From Bacteroidia bacterium (lineage in GTDB: Bacteria; Bacteroidota; Bacteroidia; 2-12-FULL-35-15): a DNA stretch of 64,000 nucleotides. A model generated the notes under the pieces. It saw nothing but the letters and a program-made list of their open reading frames with translations. It searched no databases and was not told the DNA's origin. The stretch covers positions 186,001 to 250,000 of the forward strand of contig JAURXZ010000035.1 in assembly GCA_030654175.1 (NCBI GenBank), written 5' to 3'. The position numbers and the translations under genes are program-made. Positions 17,136-25,399 of the stretch are shown here, in pieces (the stretch's first letter is position 1; each line of letters begins with the position of its first letter).

Positions 17136-18933
17136 CTTCTATTTTGGTAATAAGTTCAACGGTACTATTATAAATGCTATTCAAATCTCCGGAAACAGCA
17201 CTTGGCGCATAACGTGCATATTCGCAATTATCGAGTGTTGTTATCAATTGGTGAATTGTGGCATCATTCACATTTTTTGCTTTAAGTTTATCGGAAATAT
17301 GTTCCTTGTTCAAATCAGCTGCAAGTATGTTCAATTTATCACCGATATAACCATACAATGCTTTAAATATCTCCACATAGAATTGTTCCTTGTTATTTGA
17401 TTTCAAATACTGCTCTGCAAGTGACAAGCGCTTTTTAGCCATTTTAGTAGCTTTCCTGCTTTTTACAGCTACTGCATCTTTATTTTGTTCTGTGTTTTTT
17501 CTTCGGATAAAAATAAAACCAACAAATGCGAAAAACGGACTTATCAAACCTAAATAAAACAAAGGAGATCCAAAGAAATAATCATTTTTTGGTTCAAGAT
17601 GTATATTGTTTGTTTTAATATACCTGATATCAGACCCCAATACCTTTACATCTTCTTTGCTCCGAGGATTAAATACATTTGCAGACTCATCGCCCCCTGC
17701 TCCTTTTTCAACATGAATTGCAAACTCAGGTGAGGGAAGCGTTACGTATTGTTTTTTTTCAGGATCAAAATAACTAAAATTGATCTGGTCAACTTTATAA
17801 TCACCCTCATGACGCGGGATGATCAGGTAATCAAATGTTTTGTTACCACTTACCCCGTTGGCACCCGTAGTTATATTTTCTTTGGTTTTAGGATCGTAGG
17901 TTTCAAAATCTTCAGGGAAATTAATTTTCAGAGGGTCAACTAATTTAATGTTGCCTTTCCCCGTTAACGTAATTGTTAAATTAACTGCATCATTTGCTTT
18001 TACTTTCTCTTTACTAATTTGAGCTTTGAAGGAATAATTTCCCACAGCACCGGAAAAATCAGCGGGTTTATTCGCTTCTGGCAATGGCAATATTTCAATA
18101 GAAACAGCCTTGCTCTTTACAGAATAAGTAGCATCTTCATATCCCCCACCAAAGAACTGTTCAAAGACATCTCGAGGTCTCCTGTTGGATTGTTTTCGAA
18201 CAACGCATTCAATAGTCATTGGTTCAATTTCTAACTTCCCACTACGTTGCGCAAATAAATAAGTACGTTTCAGTTCGCCTACCTGATAGCTTACACCATC
18301 AATATTTTCATTCACAACCTGAATTTGCGGATTATTAGGCACATCCTGGGCCCAAAAACCTGTATAGTCAGGAAATTTGATATCCTGAAAACCACGTAAC
18401 TGATAACGGGTATACACTTTATGGGTTACCGTTATTTGTTCACCTAAATAAGCTTTTGTTTTGCTGACAATTGTTTTTACGAACAAATTATCACTTAAAT
18501 TTTCGGTAGTCGGGGCAGATGGATTTTGAGCTGGATTATTATTACTTTGATTTTGCGCATTGGCTGAACCTTTTACCACTTCAATAGTAAAAGGGTTAGA
18601 TTGAATAGTTCCACCATTTACATTCACACTGGCGGCACCAATATTAATTTTGCCTTCTTTTTTTGCAGCAACCACATAAGATAAAGTAATGGATTGACTC
18701 ATGGACCCATTCACGTATGACATGCTGGTGGATTGGTTCGGCCCCGAATAAACATCAAAATCATTTAACGGTGGTGCTTTGAAGTTACTGCCACTGCTAT
18801 TTAATGAAAACGAGATCTGAAACGACTCGCCAACCGCAACTCTAGCCTTACTAGCCTGAGCAGTCAACTTTTGAGCAAATGAAACATTTGCGAGAGCGAT
18901 AATAAAAATTAATATATAAACTATCTTTTTCAT
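17122..18933 (-). CDS. batD: BatD: envelope protein of the aerotolerance operon
   Basis: 603 residues with a clear signal peptide (MKKIVYILIFIIALANVSFA), immunoglobulin-like BatD domains through about 420, one membrane helix at about 455-475 followed by a basic stop-transfer sequence, and a cytoplasmic helical tail. The Ala-rich opening of the mature part (SKARVAVGESFQISFSL) is typical of BatD. It lies between batC (48-nt gap) and batE (overlapping). The gap to batC holds an AACTTTC-type repeat. Confidence 0.93.
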   Translation of the reverse strand: MKKIVYILIFIIALANVSFAQKLTAQASKARVAVGESFQISFSLNSSGSNFKAPPLNDFDVYSGPNQSTSMSYVNGSMSQSITLSYVVAAKKEGKINIGAASVNVNGGTIQSNPFTIEVVKGSANAQNQSNNNPAQNPSAPTTENLSDNLFVKTIVSKTKAYLGEQITVTHKVYTRYQLRGFQDIKFPDYTGFWAQDVPNNPQIQVVNENIDGVSYQVGELKRTYLFAQRSGKLEIEPMTIECVVRKQSNRRPRDVFEQFFGGGYEDATYSVKSKAVSIEILPLPEANKPADFSGAVGNYSFKAQISKEKVKANDAVNLTITLTGKGNIKLVDPLKINFPEDFETYDPKTKENITTGANGVSGNKTFDYLIIPRHEGDYKVDQINFSYFDPEKKQYVTLPSPEFAIHVEKGAGGDESANVFNPRSKEDVKVLGSDIRYIKTNNIHLEPKNDYFFGSPLFYLGLISPFFAFVGFIFIRRKNTEQNKDAVAVKSRKATKMAKKRLSLAEQYLKSNNKEQFYVEIFKALYGYIGDKLNILAADLNKEHISDKLKAKNVNDATIHQLITTLDNCEYARYAPSAVSGDLNSIYNSTVELITKIEDEIK

Positions 18934-18948
18934 TCCTGATTCTAAACT

Positions 18949-18970
18949 TTCAACTTTAAACTTTCCAACT
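18949..18970. repeat. AACTTTC-type A/T-rich repeat in the batC-batD gap
   Basis: Short direct units of the form AACTTTC/AACTTTAA fill the small spacer. A longer version lies at 20914-20947 in the batA-batB gap, and its complementary form (GAAAGTTTAAAG) is at 20846-20857. They are shared spacer repeats with no obvious coding value. Confidence 0.4.
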
Positions 18971-18981
18971 TATTTTTTATC

Positions 18982-19779
18982 TTACCAATCTTTTTCAATA
19001 TCCACTTTCATTCCCTTTGTTTTCCCTTTCTTCATTTTATCCTGAAGATTTTTTTCATCGTTCTGCAATGCATCTAACAATCTTTTTGCATCTTCCTTAG
19101 AAATCTGATCTTCTTTAGGCTTCTCCTTTTCCTTATTTTCTTTGTCCTTATCTTCTTTTGATTTATCGTCTTTTTTGTCTTTATCCTTTTTATCCTTGTC
19201 TTTATTATCCTTGTTATCTTTCTTGTCCTTATTATCTTTGTCTTTATTATCCTTTTTATCGTCTTTCTTCTGTTGCTGCTGCTGTTGCTTAAGCATTTGT
19301 TGTGCATAAGCTAAATTGTAGCGTGTGTCTTCGTCATCAGGATTGTTTTTCAATGCGTTTTTATAAGCATCTAATCCTTCCTGGTATTTTTTAGATTTCA
19401 TTAAGGAATTACCCAAATTATGATAAGCCTTAGAAAGAGTATCTTTTGAAGAAGGACGATGTGTAAGCAATTGAAATTGTTCTGCGGCTTCTTCATATTT
19501 ACCTTGCTGATAATATGCATCACCAAGATTAAATGCACTTTTGTAAGAATCTTTGTTCTTGTTCAATCCCCGGGAATAATTCTTTTCGGCTTCGCTATAA
19601 TTTTTACCTTCATATTGTTTATTACCCTCACGAATGAATTTTTTCTCCTGTTGAGAAAACCCTGTTTGCGAACAAATGAAAAACAGAAGCGCGAAAAAGA
19701 GCAGACCAACATTTTTTAGATGCAAAGCCATAAACAAGTCCTTTGTAGTATTAATGATATGTTTTTCTTTTAAAGACAT
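18982..19779 (-). CDS. batC: BatC: TPR protein with Lys/Asp-rich low-complexity tail
   Basis: 265 residues. A hydrophobic export segment at about 23-42 (LLFFALLFFICSQTGFSQ) is followed by four TPR units (about 45-165) and a Lys/Asp/Glu repeat region about 170-228 made of KDNKDK-like units. Two starts are possible: 19779, only 3 nt after the batB stop, and an ATG at 19731 that gives a more usual signal peptide. TPR proteins of Bat operons are thought to scaffold the complex. The low-complexity stretch arises from AT-rich slippage-prone DNA (about 19130-19275). Confidence 0.88.
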   Translation of the reverse strand: MSLKEKHIINTTKDLFMALHLKNVGLLFFALLFFICSQTGFSQQEKKFIREGNKQYEGKNYSEAEKNYSRGLNKNKDSYKSAFNLGDAYYQQGKYEEAAEQFQLLTHRPSSKDTLSKAYHNLGNSLMKSKKYQEGLDAYKNALKNNPDDEDTRYNLAYAQQMLKQQQQQQKKDDKKDNKDKDNKDKKDNKDNKDKDKKDKDKKDDKSKEDKDKENKEKEKPKEDQISKEDAKRLLDALQNDEKNLQDKMKKGKTKGMKVDIEKDW

Positions 19780-19782
19780 TTC

Positions 19783-20820
19783 TTATTGTTTATCATTAAA
19801 TAAATTCAATCGCTGATAGATCTTACTTTTACGCTCCGTTAAAAACAGTTCAATTAATAATAATACCAGTGCAGCGGCAACAAACCATTGAAAACGATCT
19901 TCATAATCACTATACATTTTACTTTCAAATTGTTTTTTTTCTAATTTACTGACCTCATCCAACACGCTATTTAAACCGGCATCTGAGTTAGAAGCACGAA
20001 CATAAATTCCATTACCTGCTGCTGCAATTTCTTGTAATGCCTGCTCATTTAATTTTGTTACCACAGTATTGCCATCCTTATCTTTTCTGAAACTCTCACG
20101 TACATTATTTTTATAAACCGGTATTGGCGCACCATCTGCCGAGCCCATACCAATAGTATGAATCGCAATTCCTTTTTCTGCCGCAAGTTCAGCCGCTTTT
20201 ATTGCATCATCTTCGTGATTTTCGCCATCAGTAATGATCACAATTGCCTTATTTTTTCCTTCATCTTTACCGAAAGATTCTAAAGCCAGGTCAATTGCTG
20301 TCCCAATGGCGGTGCCTTGTGTCGGGATCATATCAGTGTTGATACTTTCCAGAAATAATTTGGCAGCCGAATAATCAGTAGTAATAGGCAATTGCACATA
20401 CGCTTCACCGCCAAAAACAATTATACCTAACCTATCCCCTTCTAACTTATTGATCAACTTCGAGATTGCCTGTTTCGCTTTCTCCAATCGATTCGGTTGA
20501 AGATCCTCCGCTTTCATACTATTCGAAACATCCAAACAGATCATCAGATCAGCACCTTTACGTTTAACTTCTTCTAATTTAGTACCTACTTGCGGATTTA
20601 CAATTCCAACAATCACCAATGTAAATGCCAACGTAAATAAAATAAATTTCCAAATACGTTTTGATACAGAAACATCCGGAATCAATTGCTTAACAATTGA
20701 AACATCACCATAAGCAGCAAGGGCTTTTCTTCTCCATCGGTTAACCAACCAATAAATAATAATAAACACCGGAATCAGGCTTAGAGCGTATAAAAAATAT
20801 TTATTTTCTAATTGAAACAT
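19783..20820 (-). CDS. batB: BatB: membrane-anchored von Willebrand factor A protein
   Basis: 345 residues: two N-terminal membrane helices (about 8-26 and 58-78), a VWA domain with MIDAS motif DVSNSMKAED (DxSxS) near residue 96 and a TDGENHEDD loop, and a C-terminal helix near 312-328. The MIDAS is complete, so metal-dependent protein binding is expected. It follows batA after a 132-nt repeat-rich gap and precedes batC by 3 nt. Confidence 0.94.
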   Translation of the reverse strand: MFQLENKYFLYALSLIPVFIIIYWLVNRWRRKALAAYGDVSIVKQLIPDVSVSKRIWKFILFTLAFTLVIVGIVNPQVGTKLEEVKRKGADLMICLDVSNSMKAEDLQPNRLEKAKQAISKLINKLEGDRLGIIVFGGEAYVQLPITTDYSAAKLFLESINTDMIPTQGTAIGTAIDLALESFGKDEGKNKAIVIITDGENHEDDAIKAAELAAEKGIAIHTIGMGSADGAPIPVYKNNVRESFRKDKDGNTVVTKLNEQALQEIAAAGNGIYVRASNSDAGLNSVLDEVSKLEKKQFESKMYSDYEDRFQWFVAAALVLLLIELFLTERKSKIYQRLNLFNDKQ

Positions 20821-20824
20821 CTAT

Positions 20825-20950
20825 AAGTTCGAAAATTTAAAATTTGAAAGTTTAAAGTTATTACCAATTTATAATTTATTCACCTAGTCTGTGTTGATCT
20901 GTCTACCTATTCTCCAACTTTCTAACTTTCAACTTTACAACTTTAAAGTA
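20825..20950. repeat. Repeat-rich batA-batB spacer
   Basis: The gap contains GAAAATTTAAAATTTGAAAG on one side and several CCAACTTTCTAACTTTC-like units on the other, forming loose inverted repeats (for example GAAAGTTTAAAG with CTTTAAAG). It interrupts an otherwise tight operon. It may be an attenuator or simply a spacer repeat. Confidence 0.4.
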
Positions 20951-20952
20951 CT

Positions 20953-21963
20953 TTACGATACACTTTTAAATAACGTATTTCTTAATAAAAACTCAATTAA
21001 CAAGAGCAGTGCTGCACTGATTGCAAACGGTAAAAAATGTTCGGCCTTATTTGTAAAATTCTTTTCTTCGAAAATAGTTTTTTCCAATCTGTCAATCTCT
21101 TTATAAACATTCTTTAGCTTATCATTATCAGTTGCACGAAAATATTTTCCACCGGTCATATCAGCGATCTCACCAAGCGTTTTTTCATCTATGTTAACGT
21201 CCACGTAACCGTACTGATAACTCCCATCGGGGTACATTGCCACAGGGGCAAGCGCTTTACCTATTGTACCTACACCAATAGTATACACACGAACATTAAA
21301 TGCCTTAGCAATTTCTGCCGCAGTTAAAGGGGCTACCGAACCTTGATTATTTACTCCATCGGTTAACAAAATCACAACTTTGCTTTTTGCATTGCTGTCC
21401 TTTACCCTGGAAACACCCGTAGCTAAACCATTACCAATGGCAGTACCATCTTTAACCATCCCTGTTTGTATGCCCGAAAATAAATTTTTAATAACGGCAT
21501 GGTCGGTGGTTAAAGGACATTGTGTAAAACTTTCACCACTAAAAATCACTAATCCAATGCGGTCATTAGGCCTGCTATCTATAAAATCCACCGCAACTTC
21601 CTTTGCCGCTTCTAATCGATTTGGTTTAAAATCTTTTGCCAACATACTGCCGGAAATATCCAAGGCCATAACAATATCAATTCCTTCTGTTTTAACATCT
21701 TTCCAGCTTGAACGTGATTGAGGCCGGGCCAAAACAACTATCAATAATGCGATTGAGAAAATACGTAACACAATTAAACTATGGCGTAAATAGATCTTTA
21801 ATGATCTCCCGATTCCTTCAAACCCTTTTATGGAGGAGACCTTCAGTTCAGCATTAAATGATTTGTTTCTCAAAACATACCAAGTTGCAATTACAGGGAT
21901 GCCCAGTAATAACCAAAGTAATTCTTTGTTTGCAAAAGTGATATCGTTAAAAAAGTCGAACAT
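20953..21963 (-). CDS. batA: BatA: membrane-anchored von Willebrand factor A protein
   Basis: 336 residues with the same plan as BatB: N-terminal helices (about 12-28 and 58-78), MIDAS DISGSMLAKD near residue 100, the TDGVNNQG loop, and a C-terminal helix near 309-325 followed by a short polar tail. The start codon overlaps the stop of the upstream gene (TAATG), which means tight coupling. BatA and BatB are paralogues probably acting as a pair in the periplasm. Confidence 0.94.
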   Translation of the reverse strand: MFDFFNDITFANKELLWLLLGIPVIATWYVLRNKSFNAELKVSSIKGFEGIGRSLKIYLRHSLIVLRIFSIALLIVVLARPQSRSSWKDVKTEGIDIVMALDISGSMLAKDFKPNRLEAAKEVAVDFIDSRPNDRIGLVIFSGESFTQCPLTTDHAVIKNLFSGIQTGMVKDGTAIGNGLATGVSRVKDSNAKSKVVILLTDGVNNQGSVAPLTAAEIAKAFNVRVYTIGVGTIGKALAPVAMYPDGSYQYGYVDVNIDEKTLGEIADMTGGKYFRATDNDKLKNVYKEIDRLEKTIFEEKNFTNKAEHFLPFAISAALLLLIEFLLRNTLFKSVS

Positions 21964-22997
21964 TATTTTGTATTACTATTTAAATTATTTGTCAAAACCA
22001 CTTTTTTATTCGCATTGGAGATCTCATCCTCTTTCTTCGTTCCGTTCACAAAATCATAAGCATTACTTAAGCTCATTTCATTTTCATTTGGTAAAGGCTG
22101 CTCTTTAGCAAACTTCACCAAATCCGCTAAAATCAACAGTTTTTTCAATTTCATTTTACTTTCTTCATCAATTGCCACATTGCGGAATCCATATAAGATC
22201 TCATCTGTTGTTTGCTCCAACGCTTGAATTTTAAAACGATTTTCGATGTATTCACGAACTATTTCGGTTAGCATTATATGGTAAAGCTTCAATTTTCCTT
22301 CCTGCCATAGATTCTCCTTTTTGAGTTTATCCAGCTTTTCAAATGCTACAACATGGGCCGGAATTTTAGGTGCTTCAACAAATACCATTGGTGGTTTTAC
22401 TTTTCTGAAATATCTGATTATATAAATAACCAGAATGATCACAAGTATTGCTATCAATGTTCCATAAACCACATACATATTATCTTTTATCCAATCCAGG
22501 AAAGAGTAACTCTCATCATAGGGTGGTTTAATATCTTTAATAGCCAAAGTTGTATCAACAGTTATCGAACCTACCGATAGCAATAAAGGCTCGGTAAAAA
22601 AACCATTGGTATCATCATTGATCAAAAATTTAAAAGGAGGTATTGCCCAATAACCCGAATCAAAAGAAGTAATGAAAAGAGTTTTTGTTTGAATGAATTG
22701 AAAAGGATTATTTTTATCAGGAATAACGGTATCAATTTTTGACTGCCCCACTATCTCTACTTCTTTTCGAATAGTATCGGCAATTTCAGGCCATTGAATT
22801 TTTATTTGTTTTCCATTATCTACCCTGTATTGTATGCTTAATTGCAATTTAACCTGCTGCCCGATCCGCATTTCATTGGTATCGAGTTTTGCTATAGCCT
22901 TAATTTCCTGTGCTTTCGCAGCATAGGAGAATAGAAACAGCACTACAACGCTAATTGCACAAATAAAGGTGAATGTTTTATTTTTTCCTATTCTCAT
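21963..22997 (-). CDS. Bat-operon membrane protein (BatD-like N-terminus, DUF4381-like C-terminus)
   Basis: The open frame reaches 23048, but the ATG at 22997 (MRIGKNKTFTFI) gives a clean signal peptide; the extra 17 codons are translated from a CGCAAAGG-type intergenic repeat, so I choose 22997. The protein has a beta-rich periplasmic part (about 30-175), one membrane helix (VVYGTLIAILVIILVIYII, about 177-197 from this start) and a cytoplasmic helical domain with REYIENRF. Such proteins occupy this operon slot between the DUF58 gene and batA in Bacteroidota. Its exact role is unknown. Confidence 0.8.
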   Translation of the reverse strand: MRIGKNKTFTFICAISVVVLFLFSYAAKAQEIKAIAKLDTNEMRIGQQVKLQLSIQYRVDNGKQIKIQWPEIADTIRKEVEIVGQSKIDTVIPDKNNPFQFIQTKTLFITSFDSGYWAIPPFKFLINDDTNGFFTEPLLLSVGSITVDTTLAIKDIKPPYDESYSFLDWIKDNMYVVYGTLIAILVIILVIYIIRYFRKVKPPMVFVEAPKIPAHVVAFEKLDKLKKENLWQEGKLKLYHIMLTEIVREYIENRFKIQALEQTTDEILYGFRNVAIDEESKMKLKKLLILADLVKFAKEQPLPNENEMSLSNAYDFVNGTKKEDEISNANKKVVLTNNLNSNTK

Positions 22998-22998
22998 T

Positions 22999-23023
22999 TT
23001 TGTTTCCCGCAAAGGCGCAGAGG
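22999..23023. repeat. CGCAAAGG-type intergenic repeat
   Basis: The motif CGCAAAGGCGCAGAGGCGCA, with flanking TTTCC and AAG, is the single-arm form of the element at 28140-28207. It lies just before the preferred start of the Bat-operon membrane protein. Confidence 0.45.
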
Positions 23024-23111
23024 CGCAAAGTTTTATATTGATCAACAACTTCCTTTTCTTTACAACGTATTACACAGATTCGTAAATTCGTAATAATTCG
23101 TTATTTGTAGG

Positions 23112-23978
23112 CTATCTTCTTTTAAATAAATTCATCAAAGGTTTTATATATGAATCTGCTGTATTAATATCTGCTGAATCAACCCCACTTCTATTAAATA
23201 TTTCTTTTAACGATGCCTCTTGTTTTTTAGCTTCGGCATAAAAATGATTACGAACATTTTTATCAGAAGTATCCATCCATTTCAATGTTCCTGTTTCAGC
23301 ATCCATAAACTTAACCAATCCAATATTCGGTAATTCCATTTCACGTTTATCGTAAATACGAAGGGCTACCAGATCGTGTTTCTTATTGGCTATTTTTAAA
23401 GCATCTATAAAACTTGCATCGGTTATAAAATCAGAAATCACAAAAGCAATACTCCGTTTTTTTATTACGTTAGTTAAATATTTTAACGCTTGTTTTATAT
23501 CCGTTTTTTTATGTTCAGGTTTAAATTCTATAAGGTCACGAATGATCCTTAAAATATGAGTCTTACCTTTTTTAGGAGGAATAAATTTCTCGATCTTATC
23601 AGTGAAAAATATTACTCCTATTTTATCATTATTTTGAATTGCCGAAAAAGCAAGTACCGCACACAATTCAGTAATTAATTCCTGCTTTAATTGTTTCTGT
23701 GTTCCAAATTCGCCCGATGCACTAACGTCAACTAACAGCATAACTGTCATTTCACGTTCTTCCTCAAATATTTTAACGTAGGTATTATTGAAACGAGCCG
23801 TTACATTCCAGTCGATGGCACGAATATCGTCCCCTGCCTGGTATTCACGAACTTCACTAAAAGTCATACCTCTGCCTTTAAAAGCCGTGTGGTATTCTCC
23901 AGAAAATAACTGATTGGAGAGCCCACGGGTTTTAATTTCAACCTTTCTTACTTTTTTTAAAAGTTCTGCCGTTTCCAT
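23112..23978 (-). CDS. DUF58 domain protein of the Bat operon
   Basis: 288 residues. The N-terminus has the DUF58 hallmark: KTRGLSNQLFSGEYH, then GRGMTFSEVREYQAGDD and IDWNVTARFN (about 17-64). A VWA-like fold follows with LLVDVSASGEFG (degenerate MIDAS) near residue 90. No signal peptide or membrane helix is visible, so it should act in the cytoplasm with the MoxR ATPase. A 128-nt gap with inverted TGTGCTGAT repeats separates it from moxR. Confidence 0.92.
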   Translation of the reverse strand: METAELLKKVRKVEIKTRGLSNQLFSGEYHTAFKGRGMTFSEVREYQAGDDIRAIDWNVTARFNNTYVKIFEEEREMTVMLLVDVSASGEFGTQKQLKQELITELCAVLAFSAIQNNDKIGVIFFTDKIEKFIPPKKGKTHILRIIRDLIEFKPEHKKTDIKQALKYLTNVIKKRSIAFVISDFITDASFIDALKIANKKHDLVALRIYDKREMELPNIGLVKFMDAETGTLKWMDTSDKNVRNHFYAEAKKQEASLKEIFNRSGVDSADINTADSYIKPLMNLFKRR

Positions 23979-23985
23979 TTTTTTA

Positions 23986-24100
23986 ATGTGCTGATGTGAA
24001 GATGTGCTGATTATTGATGTGTTAGTTTACGTATGAGAAGATTATTTAAAAATTTTTCAGATCGTCTCATTTTTGAAATCAGCACATCAGCAAATTATCA
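23986..24100. repeat. Inverted TGTGCTGAT repeat in the moxR-DUF58 gap
   Basis: Two direct copies of ATGTGCTGAT near 23986-24012 are answered by AATCAGCACATCAGCA at 24077-24092 in inverse orientation; GATGTGCTGATT pairs with AATCAGCACATC over 12 bp. It can form a long hairpin in the operon transcript, possibly lowering read-through after moxR. Confidence 0.5.
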
Positions 24101-24106
24101 TATCGT

Positions 24107-25093
24107 CTAAGGTACCTCTACCGTATTTAAAATTTCATTGATGATCATTTCAGTAGTAATGTTTTCTGCTTCCGCTTCGTATGTTAAACCAATACGATGA
24201 CGCAATACATCTGTACAAACAGCACGAACATCTTCAGGAATAACATATCCTCTGCGTTTAATAAATGCATAGGCTTTGGCAGCCATCGCCAAATTGATAC
24301 TTGCACGAGGAGAACCACCAAAATTGATCAGGCCTGCAAATTTGTTGAGTTTATATTCTGCCGGGTAACGTGTAGCAAAAACAATATCGATAATATATTT
24401 TTCGATCTTCTCATCCATATATACATCCTTCACCACTTTCCGTGCATTCAATATATCCTCCTGCTTCAAAATTGGGTTTGCTGTTGGATATTCGCTTGCA
24501 AGATTTTGACGGATGATCTTACGTTCTTCTTCTTTATTAGGATAACCTACAACTATTTTCAACATAAAACGGTCAACCTGAGCTTCCGGTAACGGATAGG
24601 TCCCTTCTTGCTCAATAGGATTTTGAGTTGCAAGTACCAAAAATGGATTTGGCAGTTTAAAAGTCTGGTCGCCAATAGTAACTTGTTTTTCCTGCATCGC
24701 TTCAAGCAAAGCACTTTGCACCTTTGCAGGAGCACGGTTTATCTCATCCGCCAAAATAAAATTCGCGAAAATAGGACCTTGCTTCACAGTAAATTCTTCT
24801 CTTTTTTGATTATAGATCATAGTACCGATAACATCGGCAGGTAATAGATCGGGGGTAAACTGAATACGGCTGAATTTAGCATGGATAGTAGACGCCAATG
24901 ATTTAATGGCTAACGTTTTTGCCAAACCCGGAACACCCTCCAAAAGTATATGTCCATTGGACAACAACCCAATTAATAGACGTTCCACCATGTATTTTTG
25001 ACCTACAATTACTTTGTCCATTTCCATGGTTAACAGGTCAACAAAGGCACTCTCTTGTTGAATACGCTCGTTTAATTCTCTAATGTCAGTCAT
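24107..25093 (-). CDS. moxR: MoxR-family AAA+ ATPase
   Basis: 328 residues. Walker A is GVPGLAKT (53-60), Walker B FILADEINRAP follows about 60 residues later with the sensor LVLATQNPIEQEGTYPLPEAQVDRF split across the next strands, and the C-terminal lid domain contains the RGYVIPEDV segment. MoxR ATPases work as chaperones with VWA proteins. It is the first gene of the Bat operon and its promoter should lie in the divergent region at 25094-25399. Confidence 0.95.
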   Translation of the reverse strand: MTDIRELNERIQQESAFVDLLTMEMDKVIVGQKYMVERLLIGLLSNGHILLEGVPGLAKTLAIKSLASTIHAKFSRIQFTPDLLPADVIGTMIYNQKREEFTVKQGPIFANFILADEINRAPAKVQSALLEAMQEKQVTIGDQTFKLPNPFLVLATQNPIEQEGTYPLPEAQVDRFMLKIVVGYPNKEEERKIIRQNLASEYPTANPILKQEDILNARKVVKDVYMDEKIEKYIIDIVFATRYPAEYKLNKFAGLINFGGSPRASINLAMAAKAYAFIKRRGYVIPEDVRAVCTDVLRHRIGLTYEAEAENITTEMIINEILNTVEVP

Positions 25094-25399
25094 TGTTATA
25101 TTTAGTTTTATTAGAACTGATTAAATATTCTTGGGAAGCAAAAGTAAAAAAAGTCTCATTTTAATACTCTTTTTTGCTGTTAAAAATTGTTAAACTAACT
25201 ATGGTTTTCTTTACCTGTAAAGAGGCACATAGCGAATGAACGGGCAAAAAAATGAACATTAAAAATTGTACGTTTAAATTAAGTTATTCCATTGTTGGTC
25301 CTTTACAATTGCACTCCATAATGCATTTTAGCTTTCATTGTATCAAAAATTTGAAATCATCAATATTTTCACAACCTTTGACAGCCCTAAAAAAATTAG
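25094..25399. other. Divergent intergenic region, moxR operon / M1 peptidase
   Basis: 306 nt, AT-rich, without an ORF of note. It must hold both promoters. The only clear box is TACTTTTG on the minus strand (25139-25146). The plus-strand side has CAACCTTTGAC about 15-25 nt before the peptidase start, which is not a good TAnnTTTG match. Confidence 0.6.
25139..25146 (-). promoter_or_regulatory. Candidate -7 box TACTTTTG for the moxR-bat operon
   Basis: Read on the minus strand, TACTTTTG matches TAnnTTTG exactly and lies 45 nt upstream of the moxR ATG. No matching TTG -33 was found at 17-23 nt spacing. Confidence 0.35.

Noticed and set aside
19130-19275. Tandem AT-rich repeat and an overlapping Lys/Arg-rich frame on the same strand (19074-19307)
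   Set aside because: The repeat encodes the KDNKDK low-complexity tail of BatC; the second frame is a shadow of the same DNA.
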